This document shows, in pieces, positions 1-7,293 of a stretch of DNA of 43,025 nt. The stretch's first letter is position 1, and every line of letters begins with the position of its first letter. The notes beneath the pieces are model-generated. The model was given only the letters and a program-made list of their open reading frames with translations. It made no database searches and was not told the origin of the DNA. Both the position numbers and the translations under genes were made by a program. The stretch is from CF-118 sp035689345 (GTDB lineage Bacteria > Chloroflexota > Dormibacteria > Dormibacterales > Dormibacteraceae). Where the stretch lies: positions 1 to 43,025 of the forward strand of contig DASSLR010000054.1 of NCBI GenBank assembly GCA_035689345.1, given 5' to 3'.

Positions 1-1011
1 GTGATCAAAAGGCTCGGCCTGGTCGGCGTGCAGCCGAAGTACGACGGGCTTCGCGTCCAGATCCACAAGGACGGAGCGGAGATAAAGCTCTTCTCACGCA
101 ACCTCGAGTCGTGGACCGAGGCATTTCCCGAGATCGTCGAAGCGGCGGCGGCTCTCGACGTCGACACCGTGATCCTGGATGGCGAGGCGATCGCGTACAA
201 CCCGGAGTCTGAGGAGTACGTGCCGTTCCAGGAGACGGCGGCCCGCCGGCGCAAGGAGGGGATCGAAGACTTCGCGGCCCGCGTGCCGATGCGCGCGTTC
301 ATCTTCGACGCGATGTACCGCGACGGGCACGACCTCACACCGCTTCCATATGAGCAGCGGTTCGAGGTCGTCAAAGAGGTCATCAGTGGCGCGGGCACGC
401 TCGCGATCGCGACCCTCACCCAGACCGACTCCGCCGAAGAGCTCACGAAAGAGCTGCTGGACAACATCAGCCGCGGCCTCGAGGGAGTGGTGGCCAAGCG
501 CCTCGACTCGCCCTATCAGGCCGGCGCCCGCAACTTCAACTGGGTGAAGCTGAAGCGCAACACCAGCGGGCAACTGACCGACACGGTCGACGTCGTGCTG
601 CTCGGCTACTACGGGGGCAAGGGCAAGCGCGCCGAGTTCGGTGCGGGCGCGTTGCTCGCCGGCGTCTACGACAGCGATGCCGATGAGTTCGTGACCATCA
701 CCAAGCTGGGCACCGGCCTTTCCGACCAGGGTTGGCGCGAGATCCACCAGCGGCTGTCGAGCCTCGAGGTCCCGGAGAAGCCGGGCCGCGTGAGGTCGGC
801 GTTCGTCCCTGACGCCTGGCTCGAGCCGGCGGTCGTCGTCGAGGTGCTCGCCGACGAGATCACGCCGAGCCCCCGCCACACGGCGGAGTTCGCGCTGCGC
901 TTTCCGCGCATCGTCTCGCTGCGCACCGCCGACAAGAAGCCTGAAGACGCGACCACCGTGCGCGAGATCCGGGAGATGTTCGAGCAACAGCGCCGGCCGT
1001 CGAACGGCTAA
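1..1011 (+). CDS. ATP-dependent DNA ligase, 5'-truncated by the window edge
   Basis: This is the catalytic core of an ATP-dependent DNA ligase that seals nicks through a covalent lysyl-AMP intermediate. The adenylation motif KYDG lies at residues 13-16 of the visible part. It is followed by FSRN (motif III), AFIFDAMY (motif IIIa), EGVVAKR (motif IV) and WVKLKR (motif V). An OB-fold region then runs to the C-terminus. Archaeal-type and bacterial LigB-like enzymes carry an N-terminal DNA-binding domain of roughly 200 residues before KYDG. That domain is absent here, so the GTG at position 1 is probably an internal Val codon and the gene starts upstream. A Ku gene lies at 15.4-16.3 kb, so a role in end-joining is possible, but no LigD polymerase or nuclease domain is visible. 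Confidence 0.93.
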   Translation: MIKRLGLVGVQPKYDGLRVQIHKDGAEIKLFSRNLESWTEAFPEIVEAAAALDVDTVILDGEAIAYNPESEEYVPFQETAARRRKEGIEDFAARVPMRAFIFDAMYRDGHDLTPLPYEQRFEVVKEVISGAGTLAIATLTQTDSAEELTKELLDNISRGLEGVVAKRLDSPYQAGARNFNWVKLKRNTSGQLTDTVDVVLLGYYGGKGKRAEFGAGALLAGVYDSDADEFVTITKLGTGLSDQGWREIHQRLSSLEVPEKPGRVRSAFVPDAWLEPAVVVEVLADEITPSPRHTAEFALRFPRIVSLRTADKKPEDATTVREIREMFEQQRRPSNG

Positions 1012-1068
1012 TGGCGTTCGGGACCCGGCGCTGGCTAGCATTCAAGCGACGCAGCGAAGGTGTGGGCT

Positions 1069-1086
1069 CGTCCGCGTGAGCGGACG
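1069..1086 (+). other. 5'-leader hairpin with GNRA-type tetraloop
   Basis: CGTCCGC and GCGGACG form a perfect 7-bp stem around a GTGA loop, which is a GNRA tetraloop in RNA. The hairpin ends 4 nt before the GGGAGG ribosome-binding site (1091-1096) of the downstream secreted protein. It could stabilise the leader or modulate access to the ribosome-binding site; this is inferred from position only. Confidence 0.4.
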
Positions 1087-1104
1087 CGAAGGGAGGTTCA
1101 TGTC

Positions 1105-2544
1105 ATGAGAAGGTGGCTTTCGACCCTCGGCGCGCTGCTTGCCGCGGGAGCTGTGACGGTTTCGGCCTCGGCGCCGAGCGTGGGCACGATCGTCAACGTG
1201 ACCAACTCGCAGTTCGCGGGCAACGAGGAGTCCCTGGGCATGGACGCCAGCGGAACGCTGCTCGCCGCGGCGTGGAACGACTGGCACTTCAACGACGGCT
1301 GCGGTTTTTCGTACTCCACCGACGGGGGAACGACGTGGGCCCCCGAGTCGTTCGCACCGTTCACCTCGTTCACCAACGACCCCGACATTCCCGGCGCCGG
1401 CGTCTACCCGATCGCCGGTGACCCGGTCGTCGTCTGGAACCCGAAGTTCAACACCTTCGACGTCGTTTGCCAGGCCTTCGGCCTCAGCGCGCACCAGGTC
1501 AACCTGCTCGCGACGACATTCGATCCCGCCCAGGCGAACGCCGGCGCCAACCAGAACTTCAGCTACGGCAGCCAGGTCGGCGGCGCGCCCGCGTGGACCG
1601 GCCTCGTCTCGATCACCACAGGCACCTCCAACGGCTCGCAGAAGGGATCCAACGGCAAGTTTCCCGACCACGAGGCGGGCACCGTCGACACCGGCAGCGG
1701 GCCCGGTCACCACTTCGGCCGCGTGTACATCGCGTGGGCGGAGTTCAGCGGCGCCGGTCGGTCGCCGATCGACCTTGCGTACTCCGATGACAACGGCAGG
1801 ACCTGGACCGGCCCGATCCGGGTGAGCGACGCCGGCCACCAGTTCGACCAGGACGCGACACCGCGCGTCGGCCCGGACGGCTCCGTCTACGTGAGCTTCA
1901 GCAACGGGCCCAACGAGAAGAGCCTCAACAACAACGCGGCGCTGATCGCGAAGTCGACCGATGGCGGCAACACGTGGAGCCAGAGCTTCACCGCATCGGC
2001 CATCCCCAATCCCGCTGTCGGCATACCCAACGCGCTGTACCGCGGGGGCGGCGACGTGACGTCGACAGTCGATCAGCGCACGGGCAACGTCGTGGTCGTG
2101 TTCGACGACCGCAGCACAGGCACGGGCAACGTCTACGCGGTGCACACGCTCGCGCCCGGCAACGTGAGCGCGTGGTCGGCGCCGGTGCGCATCAAGCCCA
2201 CGGGCTCGACCCAGTTCTTCCCGTGGCTCAGCTCGGCGCCGAACGGCCGCGTGGACCTCGTCTATTACGACCGCGCCTGCGATCCCAACGACGTTCTGAT
2301 CTGCGTCACGCTCAGCTCGACCAGCGACGACGGGGCCACCTGGTCGAACGTCGCCATCACCACCAGCGGTTTCGACGGGAACAAGTTCCAGGCCTGCGTG
2401 CAGTTCGTCGAACCGCCGAACTGCGGCACCGTCTTCATCGGCGACTACATCGCCGTGGCGTCGACCAACAGAAAGGCGCAGGCGATGTGGACCGGCAACG
2501 GACCGCAGGCGCTCGACGTCTTCACGACGAAGGTCAGCTTCTAG
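1105..2544 (+). CDS. Secreted Asp-box (BNR) repeat beta-propeller protein
   Basis: This 479-residue protein begins with a signal peptide (MRRWLSTLGALLAAGAVTVS) and is therefore exported. Four Asp-box motifs of the SxDxGxTW type are visible: STDGGTTW, SDDNGRTW, STDGGNTW and SDDGATW. They mark a sialidase/BNR-type beta-propeller. I do not see the arginine triad context that would make sialidase activity safe to call, so the function could be glycan binding, another glycosidase or simply a structural propeller. The ATG at 1105 is preferred over the in-frame GTG at 1060 because it follows GGGAGG at the right distance and starts the signal peptide. Several paired cysteines in the second half fit an extracellular location. 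Confidence 0.8.
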   Translation: MRRWLSTLGALLAAGAVTVSASAPSVGTIVNVTNSQFAGNEESLGMDASGTLLAAAWNDWHFNDGCGFSYSTDGGTTWAPESFAPFTSFTNDPDIPGAGVYPIAGDPVVVWNPKFNTFDVVCQAFGLSAHQVNLLATTFDPAQANAGANQNFSYGSQVGGAPAWTGLVSITTGTSNGSQKGSNGKFPDHEAGTVDTGSGPGHHFGRVYIAWAEFSGAGRSPIDLAYSDDNGRTWTGPIRVSDAGHQFDQDATPRVGPDGSVYVSFSNGPNEKSLNNNAALIAKSTDGGNTWSQSFTASAIPNPAVGIPNALYRGGGDVTSTVDQRTGNVVVVFDDRSTGTGNVYAVHTLAPGNVSAWSAPVRIKPTGSTQFFPWLSSAPNGRVDLVYYDRACDPNDVLICVTLSSTSDDGATWSNVAITTSGFDGNKFQACVQFVEPPNCGTVFIGDYIAVASTNRKAQAMWTGNGPQALDVFTTKVSF

Positions 2545-2568
2545 GCCAGAAAGGCGGGGGAGAGCGGC

Positions 2569-3381
2569 ATGCCGGGCGACGTGCCGCTCCGCGCCCTCGG
2601 GCACACGGGCCTGCGCCTCCCCGCGCTCGGGGTCGGGACCAATCGCTGGGGCCATCCCGGTAAGGACGCCGACCACGTGATCGGCGTCTACAGCGCCGCC
2701 ATCGACGCCGGAGCGAACCTCTTCGATTCGGCGGAGGTCTACAGCTCGGAGCCTGTGATCGGCGAATGCAGGCGGCGGGATCCGCGACCGTCATTCATCG
2801 TCAGCAAGTACCTGCCTCTCCCGCAGCGGCTCACCTCGAGATCGTTTCACCAGGCGCTCGACGCTTCGTTGGAACGGCTTGGGCTGGATGCGATCGATCT
2901 CTATCTGATCCATTTCCCGTACGTGCTCGGCGGCCCAGGCCCGCTGATCGACAGGCTCGCCGAGGTTGCGAAAGCCGGCAAAGCGCGCGCGGTCGGTGTC
3001 AGCAACTTCAGCGCGCGCCAGATGTACGCGGCGGCCGCTGGCCTGGAGCGTCACGGGATCCCGCTCGCGGCCAACGAGGTCCACTTCAGCCTCTTCCATC
3101 GCAATCCGGAGCGCAACGGCGTGCTCGAGGCCTGCCGCAACCTGGATGCCGCGCTCATCGCGTGGCGCCCGCTGGGTGGAGGGCAGGCCGAAAACGAGGC
3201 CGCCACGCGAATCGCGCGCGAGCGGCAGAAGTCGGTGGCACAGGTGGCGCTCAACTGGCTCCTGCAGAAGGACGAGCGGGTCATCGCCATTCCCGGCGCG
3301 ACCAGCGTCGCGCACCTGCGAGCGAACATCGGAGCCGTCGGCTGGACGCTCACCGAGAGCGAGCTCGCCGCGCTCGGCTGA
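2569..3381 (+). CDS. Aldo/keto reductase
   Basis: A 270-residue NAD(P)H-dependent oxidoreductase of the aldo/keto reductase (TIM-barrel) superfamily. The catalytic tetrad is recognisable: Asp and Tyr in FDSAEVY, Lys in VSKY and His in LIHFP. The GVSNFS segment is the typical strand-six region, and IPGATS near residue 245 is the phosphate-binding part of the cofactor site. At 270 residues it is short compared with the usual 300-330, with compact loops, but no domain is missing. It starts 24 bp after the propeller gene and could be co-transcribed with it. The substrate cannot be predicted. It ends 1 bp before the convergent arsR stop. Confidence 0.88.
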   Translation: MPGDVPLRALGHTGLRLPALGVGTNRWGHPGKDADHVIGVYSAAIDAGANLFDSAEVYSSEPVIGECRRRDPRPSFIVSKYLPLPQRLTSRSFHQALDASLERLGLDAIDLYLIHFPYVLGGPGPLIDRLAEVAKAGKARAVGVSNFSARQMYAAAAGLERHGIPLAANEVHFSLFHRNPERNGVLEACRNLDAALIAWRPLGGGQAENEAATRIARERQKSVAQVALNWLLQKDERVIAIPGATSVAHLRANIGAVGWTLTESELAALG

Positions 3382-3382
3382 T

Positions 3383-3739
3383 TTACGCGATCAGCTGACC
3401 GAGAAGCTTGCGCGTGCCAGGAGCGAGGTCCTGGCGGAGCCAGTAGTAGGTCCAGATGCTGTCCTTGCGGCAGTCGACCAGCCCTGCTTCCCTCAGTTTG
3501 GACATGTGATGGGAGATGGTGGACTGGCTCAGGTCCATGTCGGCCCTGAAGTCGCAGATGCAGACCGGACTCTTCGCCTTCCACAGCGCGGCGACCATGG
3601 TCAGGCGGGTCGGGTCGGCAAGGGCCTTCATGAGGTTGGCCGCCTCCTCCGCCCACTCCGCGTCCACGGCGGGGAGGACGCAGCACTCGCCTCGCTGCCT
3701 GACAACCGGGAGCTGCTTCAACGCCACGAATGCCATCAT
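3383..3739 (-). CDS. arsR: ArsR-family arsenite-responsive repressor
   Basis: A 118-residue winged-helix metalloregulator. The helix-turn-helix core covers residues 33-100 (LADPTRLTMV, then LSQSTISHHMSKLREAGLV). Cys19-Cys20 near the N-terminus (ECCV) and Cys60/Cys62 (VCICDF) recall the Corynebacterium-type ArsR site, where a Cys-Cys pair from one subunit and a Cys of the other bind As(III). Cys62 also sits where the classical CxC motif is found. It is divergent from arsM, and the 78-bp gap carries two perfect inverted repeats, so it most likely represses both genes and is released by trivalent arsenic. Two adjacent ATG codons (3739 and 3736) are possible starts. Confidence 0.9.
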   Translation of the reverse strand: MMAFVALKQLPVVRQRGECCVLPAVDAEWAEEAANLMKALADPTRLTMVAALWKAKSPVCICDFRADMDLSQSTISHHMSKLREAGLVDCRKDSIWTYYWLRQDLAPGTRKLLGQLIA

Positions 3740-3747
3740 ACAGAACG

Positions 3748-3765
3748 CATCGACAAGTATCGATG
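3748..3765. promoter_or_regulatory. Inverted repeat 1, probable ArsR operator
   Basis: CATCGA and TCGATG form perfect 6-bp arms around the 6-nt spacer CAAGTA. The site lies 8 bp from the arsR start, and its sequence and geometry match the second site 38 bp away, centre to centre. It overlaps a possible -35 hexamer (TCGACA, 3750-3755). Confidence 0.7.
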
Positions 3766-3773
3766 GTTTGTGC

Positions 3774-3779
3774 TAGCAT
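3774..3779 (+). promoter_or_regulatory. Possible -10 element of arsM
   Basis: TAGCAT follows TCGACA (3750-3755) with an 18-nt spacer. It lies between the two inverted repeats, so a bound repressor would block polymerase. The transcript would have a leader of about 30 nt that contains the AAGGAG ribosome-binding site (3806-3811). Confidence 0.45.
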
Positions 3780-3783
3780 GGGA

Positions 3784-3805
3784 CCCATCGACATTCATCG
3801 ATGGG
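3784..3805. promoter_or_regulatory. Inverted repeat 2, probable ArsR operator
   Basis: CCCATCGA and TCGATGGG form perfect 8-bp arms around the spacer CATTCA. The site shares the ATCGA-N6-TCGAT core with repeat 1. It lies immediately before the arsM ribosome-binding site, where a bound dimer would act as a roadblock. Confidence 0.75.
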
Positions 3806-3817
3806 AAGGAGCAAGAA

Positions 3818-4573
3818 ATGAGTGAGGTCCGAGAGGCCGTCCGGTCCCGCTACGCGGGCGTCGCGAAGCAGCTGGTCGTCATCAACCGGCCAGGCTCAGG
3901 CCCGGAGGGCTGCTGCCAGGCCGACGGACCCGACTGCGGGTGCAGCGGCTCTTATTCGGCGGACGCGCTGGCGGAGATCGGTCTCACCGAATCGGTGAGC
4001 CTAGGCTGCGGCAACCCGACGATGCTGGCCGACCTGAAGCCCGGCGAAGTCGTGCTGGACCTGGGTTCCGGTGCCGGCCTCGACGTGCTGCTGTCAGCGC
4101 GCCGCGTCGCGCCGGGCGGTCACGCCTACGGTGTCGACATGACGGACGAGATGCTGGCGCTGGCCAACAGTCACAAGCAGAAGTCCGGCGTCACCAACGC
4201 GACGTTCCTCAAAGGCACTATCGAAAACGTCCCGCTGCCGGACGCCTCGGTTGACGTCGTCATCTCCAACTGCGTCATCAACCTGGCGGAAAGCAAGGCC
4301 GAGGTCATCAAGGAGGCGTTTCGGGTCCTGAGGCCCGGCGGCCGCTTTGCCGTGGCCGACATGGTCGAGCTCGAGCCACTCGCGCCCGCCATCAAACAGT
4401 CGCTCGACGCCTACGCCGGCTGCATCTCGGGGACGATCCCCATCGACGAGTACCGAGACGCGATGGTCACAGCCGGCTTCCAGGACGTCGATTTCGAGGT
4501 CCACGCCACGGAGGAGATGCCCGGCGTCGACGGCAAGGTCGGCAGCGCCTACATCCGCGCCCGGAAACCCTGA
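3818..4573 (+). CDS. arsM: Arsenite S-adenosylmethionine methyltransferase
   Basis: ArsM methylates As(III) with SAM, giving methylated and partly volatile arsenicals, in the cytoplasm. The 251-residue protein has a Rossmann SAM-binding motif (DLGSGAGLD, residues 81-89) and three cysteines in the contexts expected of the family: Cys64 (LGCGNP), Cys152 (SNCVIN) and Cys202 (YAGCISG). The N-terminal part adds a cysteine cluster (Cys32, 33, 40, 42) seen in many ArsM proteins. The ATG at 3818 follows AAGGAG with 6 nt spacing; upstream in-frame codons lie inside the regulatory region and are rejected. No arsB or acr3 efflux pump is nearby, so detoxification in this locus appears to rest on methylation. 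Confidence 0.93.
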   Translation: MSEVREAVRSRYAGVAKQLVVINRPGSGPEGCCQADGPDCGCSGSYSADALAEIGLTESVSLGCGNPTMLADLKPGEVVLDLGSGAGLDVLLSARRVAPGGHAYGVDMTDEMLALANSHKQKSGVTNATFLKGTIENVPLPDASVDVVISNCVINLAESKAEVIKEAFRVLRPGGRFAVADMVELEPLAPAIKQSLDAYAGCISGTIPIDEYRDAMVTAGFQDVDFEVHATEEMPGVDGKVGSAYIRARKP

Positions 4574-4579
4574 CGGGCT

Positions 4580-5593
4580 CTACAGAGCGAGGACGCGCGC
4601 GGGGTTCTCGACGAGGAGCTTCCTGATCGTCGCGTCGTCGACTCCGCGGCGCCTGAGTCGCGGGACGATGGACCGCAGGATGTGGGCGTAGCCCAGGCCG
4701 CCGAACCGCAGCAGCTGCACCTTGGTGCACACGTCCTGCGAGATGAGCAGGCGATCGCCCCAACCTCCGTCCAGGAGCTCGATGAGACAGTCGACCCGTT
4801 CGCGGTCGCTCGGCTCCGCCGAGCCGTCGCCGTCGAAATAGGATTCCGACCCGAACGTGTCGTATTCGACGTAGGCACCTCGCTCGAGGACCGCGCGGTG
4901 ATACGCCGTGTCGGGCTGCTCGTCGAGGTGGCTGATGACCACGCGGCTCAGGTCGGCTCCTGCCGCCTCCAGGACGTCGAGGGCGGCCAGCGCTTCGCGC
5001 TTGAAGATCGCGACGTGCACGTTGATCGCCAGCCCGGTCTCCTGCTGCGCGGCCGCTGCAGCGCGGAGAACCTTCGCTTCGTCGGGATGGATCGGCGAGC
5101 CGGTGCCGATCTCGCCGATGATGCCCGGCCTCACATCCGTGCCGGCGAGCCCGTTGGCGATCTCGTCCAGCATGCCCTCCACCAGTTGTGCCTCCGAGGC
5201 GGCTGCCACCTCGGGCGAGTGCGATCGCCTGGTGTAGTGGCCGCAGCCGGCCACCATGTGGACGCCGGTCCGTTCGGACACCTCGCGCAGCCGCGCCGGC
5301 TGAGGCTTGATGCCGGTGGTGGTCAGGTCGACGACACAGCCGCCGCCCAGCTCGCGAAACGGGATCAGCTCGGCGACGGCCGCATCCACGTCGTCGAGCA
5401 CGAGGTTGCGGCGGCTCACGTAGGGGTCGACCTGCAGCAGCCCGCGGTTGACCAGCGTGAGCTCGGCGTCGACGAGCGTCTTCTGCCAGTCCCACGTCGG
5501 CTCATCGCGCAGGAAAGACAGGTCGATGAACAGGTGCTCGTGCATCAACGTGATGCCCAGCTCCTGCGCGGCGACTGGGCCGCGCACCGTCAT
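4580..5593 (-). CDS. Phosphotriesterase-family metal hydrolase (PHP-like)
   Basis: A 337-residue amidohydrolase-fold enzyme of the phosphotriesterase/lactonase family. The binuclear metal ligands are visible: His18 and His20 (MHEH), His193 (NVHV), His222 (ISHLDE) and Asp287 (ISQDVC). At the bridging position there is Glu161 (GEIGTG) instead of the carboxylated lysine of true phosphotriesterase. This is the arrangement known from E. coli phosphotriesterase homology protein, so the native substrate is more likely a lactone or carboxylic ester or amide than an organophosphate. It starts 5 bp after the stop of the DmpA-type peptidase and is probably the second gene of that operon. An in-frame extension to 6952 overlaps the peptidase gene and is rejected. 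Confidence 0.87.
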   Translation of the reverse strand: MTVRGPVAAQELGITLMHEHLFIDLSFLRDEPTWDWQKTLVDAELTLVNRGLLQVDPYVSRRNLVLDDVDAAVAELIPFRELGGGCVVDLTTTGIKPQPARLREVSERTGVHMVAGCGHYTRRSHSPEVAAASEAQLVEGMLDEIANGLAGTDVRPGIIGEIGTGSPIHPDEAKVLRAAAAAQQETGLAINVHVAIFKREALAALDVLEAAGADLSRVVISHLDEQPDTAYHRAVLERGAYVEYDTFGSESYFDGDGSAEPSDRERVDCLIELLDGGWGDRLLISQDVCTKVQLLRFGGLGYAHILRSIVPRLRRRGVDDATIRKLLVENPARVLAL

Positions 5594-5598
5594 CACGT

Positions 5599-6699
5599 TC
5601 AACGGCGCAGCAGATTCAGCACCCGGTCGATCGGCAGCGCGTGCACGACGCGGCCCTTGCGTCCGGCGGTCGTGGTCGCCATGAACAGCGAGTTGATCAC
5701 GGCTTCCTCGACCGCCTCGACCGCGCCTCGGAACAGCGGGTTGAACGAGTCGATGCGCCGGTTGCCGTCGGCGAGGGCGGCGACGCGAATCGCAGACCTC
5801 GGCTGGTCGTACGGAATCGTCTGTGCGGTCGAGAATGCCAGGAAGATCTCGCCGGAGGTGTTGCCGGCGAACGATCCGCACCGTGCCAGCCCGAGGCCGG
5901 CGCGCCTGGCGAGCCTGCGCAGCTGATGCGGCAGCAGCGGCGCGTCCGTGGCCAGCACCACGATGCACGAGCCTTCCTCGTCTTTTTCGTCGGGTGGCAT
6001 CAGGTCGGAGATCTCGCGCCCGACGTACGTCCCATCGATGCGCAGCTCGGAGCGAAATCCGAAATTGGTCAGGGTGAGCGCGCCGACCGTGTAAGCCTCG
6101 CCATCGACGCTGACCACTCGCGACGCGGTGCCGATCCCACCCTTGAATTCGAAGCAGACCATGCCCGTGCCGGCGCCCACGCAGCCCTCGGCCGGCCTGT
6201 CGGTGCTCGCGGTTTCGAGGGCGTGGCCGACCGCCTCCGGCGGCAGGGGGAAGGCGATCGTGTCGTTCAGGTAGTCGTCCGAGCACTCGGTGACGACCGG
6301 CATGGTCACGTCCTCGACGTCGCGGTAGGTCCTGGCGATCCACCGCACGGCGGCCTCGTACGCGGCGCCGATGTAGAGGCTGGAGGTGAGGATGATCGGC
6401 GACTCGAGGGTTCCCCACTCGTTCAGGGCCGTGATGCCGATCAGCTCGCCCCAACCGTTCAGCACGGCGGTCCCCGCGTAGACGGGCTCGCGCCACGGCA
6501 GGCCCGCGTGCGGCCACACAGCCGTGACTCCGGTGCGCATGACGTGGCCCTTGTCGTCGGCGTCGCGTGACAGCGTCGTGTGTCCCACGCGAACGCCGGC
6601 GACGTCCGTTATGGAGTTCGTCTTGCCGGGCGGCAGCAAGCCGAGTTGGATTCCGGCTTCGCGCGCCCTCATCCTGTCCGTCGACACAGCGACAATCAT
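5599..6699 (-). CDS. P1/S58-family peptidase (DmpA-like aminopeptidase)
   Basis: A 366-residue member of the DmpA/BapA family of self-cleaving N-terminal nucleophile enzymes (L-aminopeptidase/D-esterase, beta-peptidyl aminopeptidase). The family opening NSITDVAGVRVGHTT is at residues 28-42. The autocleavage site is Gly243-Ser244 in EEGSCIVVLATDAPL; Ser244 becomes the catalytic nucleophile after processing. Length is typical. An ATG at residue 10 (MRAREAG) is an alternative start. It lies upstream of the PHP-like hydrolase in the same direction and is divergent from a metallo-beta-lactamase-fold gene with only 8 bp between the starts, which suggests a shared degradative module for small amides, peptides or esters. 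The substrate is unknown. Confidence 0.88.
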   Translation of the reverse strand: MIVAVSTDRMRAREAGIQLGLLPPGKTNSITDVAGVRVGHTTLSRDADDKGHVMRTGVTAVWPHAGLPWREPVYAGTAVLNGWGELIGITALNEWGTLESPIILTSSLYIGAAYEAAVRWIARTYRDVEDVTMPVVTECSDDYLNDTIAFPLPPEAVGHALETASTDRPAEGCVGAGTGMVCFEFKGGIGTASRVVSVDGEAYTVGALTLTNFGFRSELRIDGTYVGREISDLMPPDEKDEEGSCIVVLATDAPLLPHQLRRLARRAGLGLARCGSFAGNTSGEIFLAFSTAQTIPYDQPRSAIRVAALADGNRRIDSFNPLFRGAVEAVEEAVINSLFMATTTAGRKGRVVHALPIDRVLNLLRR

Positions 6700-6707
6700 G
6701 AGTCGAC

Positions 6708-7292
6708 GTGAGCAAGGACCTTCCCGAGGCCGCGACGGCCAGGGTCGACGTGCTGGTGGCGGGTCGCGCCGACGACGAGTCCGTCATGTCGACCGTCAGC
6801 CTGGTCAGGGACGGGGACGTGGCAGTCATCGTCGACCCTGGCATGGTCCGCGACCGGCGCCAGATCCTCGATCCGCTCGCGGCGCTGGGAGTGAACCCGG
6901 AACGCGTCACCGACATCGTCCTCTCACACCACCACCCCGACCACACGCTCAACGCAGCCCTGTTTCCGCACGCGCGGGTGCACGACCACTGGGCGATCTA
7001 CGAGAACGACCAGTGGACCTCGCGGGAGGCGGACGGGGTTCTCATCACGCAGTCCGTGCGCCTCATCGCCACGCCCGGCCACTCGCCGCAGGACATCACG
7101 ACACTGGCGCGGACGGCGGACGGCGTCGTGGCGTTCACGCACGCCTGGTGGTACTCAGCCGGGCCTGCGCGAGATCCCTACGCGGACATGGACACGCTGC
7201 ACGCGAGCAGGGCGAGGATCCTGGCGGTGGCGACCCTCATCGTTCCCGGTCACGGCGCACCTTTCGTCCCGGGCGCCGACACTCCGCGCTGA
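6708..7292 (+). CDS. Metallo-beta-lactamase-fold hydrolase (MBLAC1-like)
   Basis: A 194-residue MBL-fold enzyme. The zinc signature HxHxDH appears as SHHHPDH (about residues 68-74). Further ligand positions are His in ATPGHSPQD and His in VPGHGAPF. The short length and the pattern around the motif resemble the MBLAC1-like group rather than beta-lactamases or glyoxalase II. GTG at 6708 is used as the start and leaves 8 bp to the divergent peptidase start, so both promoters must lie inside or overlap coding sequence. The next gene follows after 1 bp, indicating co-transcription. The substrate is unknown; a thioester or ester is a reasonable guess. Confidence 0.82.
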   Translation: MSKDLPEAATARVDVLVAGRADDESVMSTVSLVRDGDVAVIVDPGMVRDRRQILDPLAALGVNPERVTDIVLSHHHPDHTLNAALFPHARVHDHWAIYENDQWTSREADGVLITQSVRLIATPGHSPQDITTLARTADGVVAFTHAWWYSAGPARDPYADMDTLHASRARILAVATLIVPGHGAPFVPGADTPR

Positions 7293-7293
7293 G

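Noticed and set aside
1042..2676. Long open frame on the minus strand opposite the propeller gene
   Set aside because: Low-complexity Arg/Val/Gly/Asp-rich translation typical of antisense frames in GC-rich DNA; the plus strand has a signal peptide and Asp-box motifs.
5594..6952. In-frame extension that would make the PHP-like hydrolase 790 residues long
   Set aside because: It lies on top of the DmpA-type peptidase in another frame and has no recognisable domain; ATG 5593 gives the normal family start.
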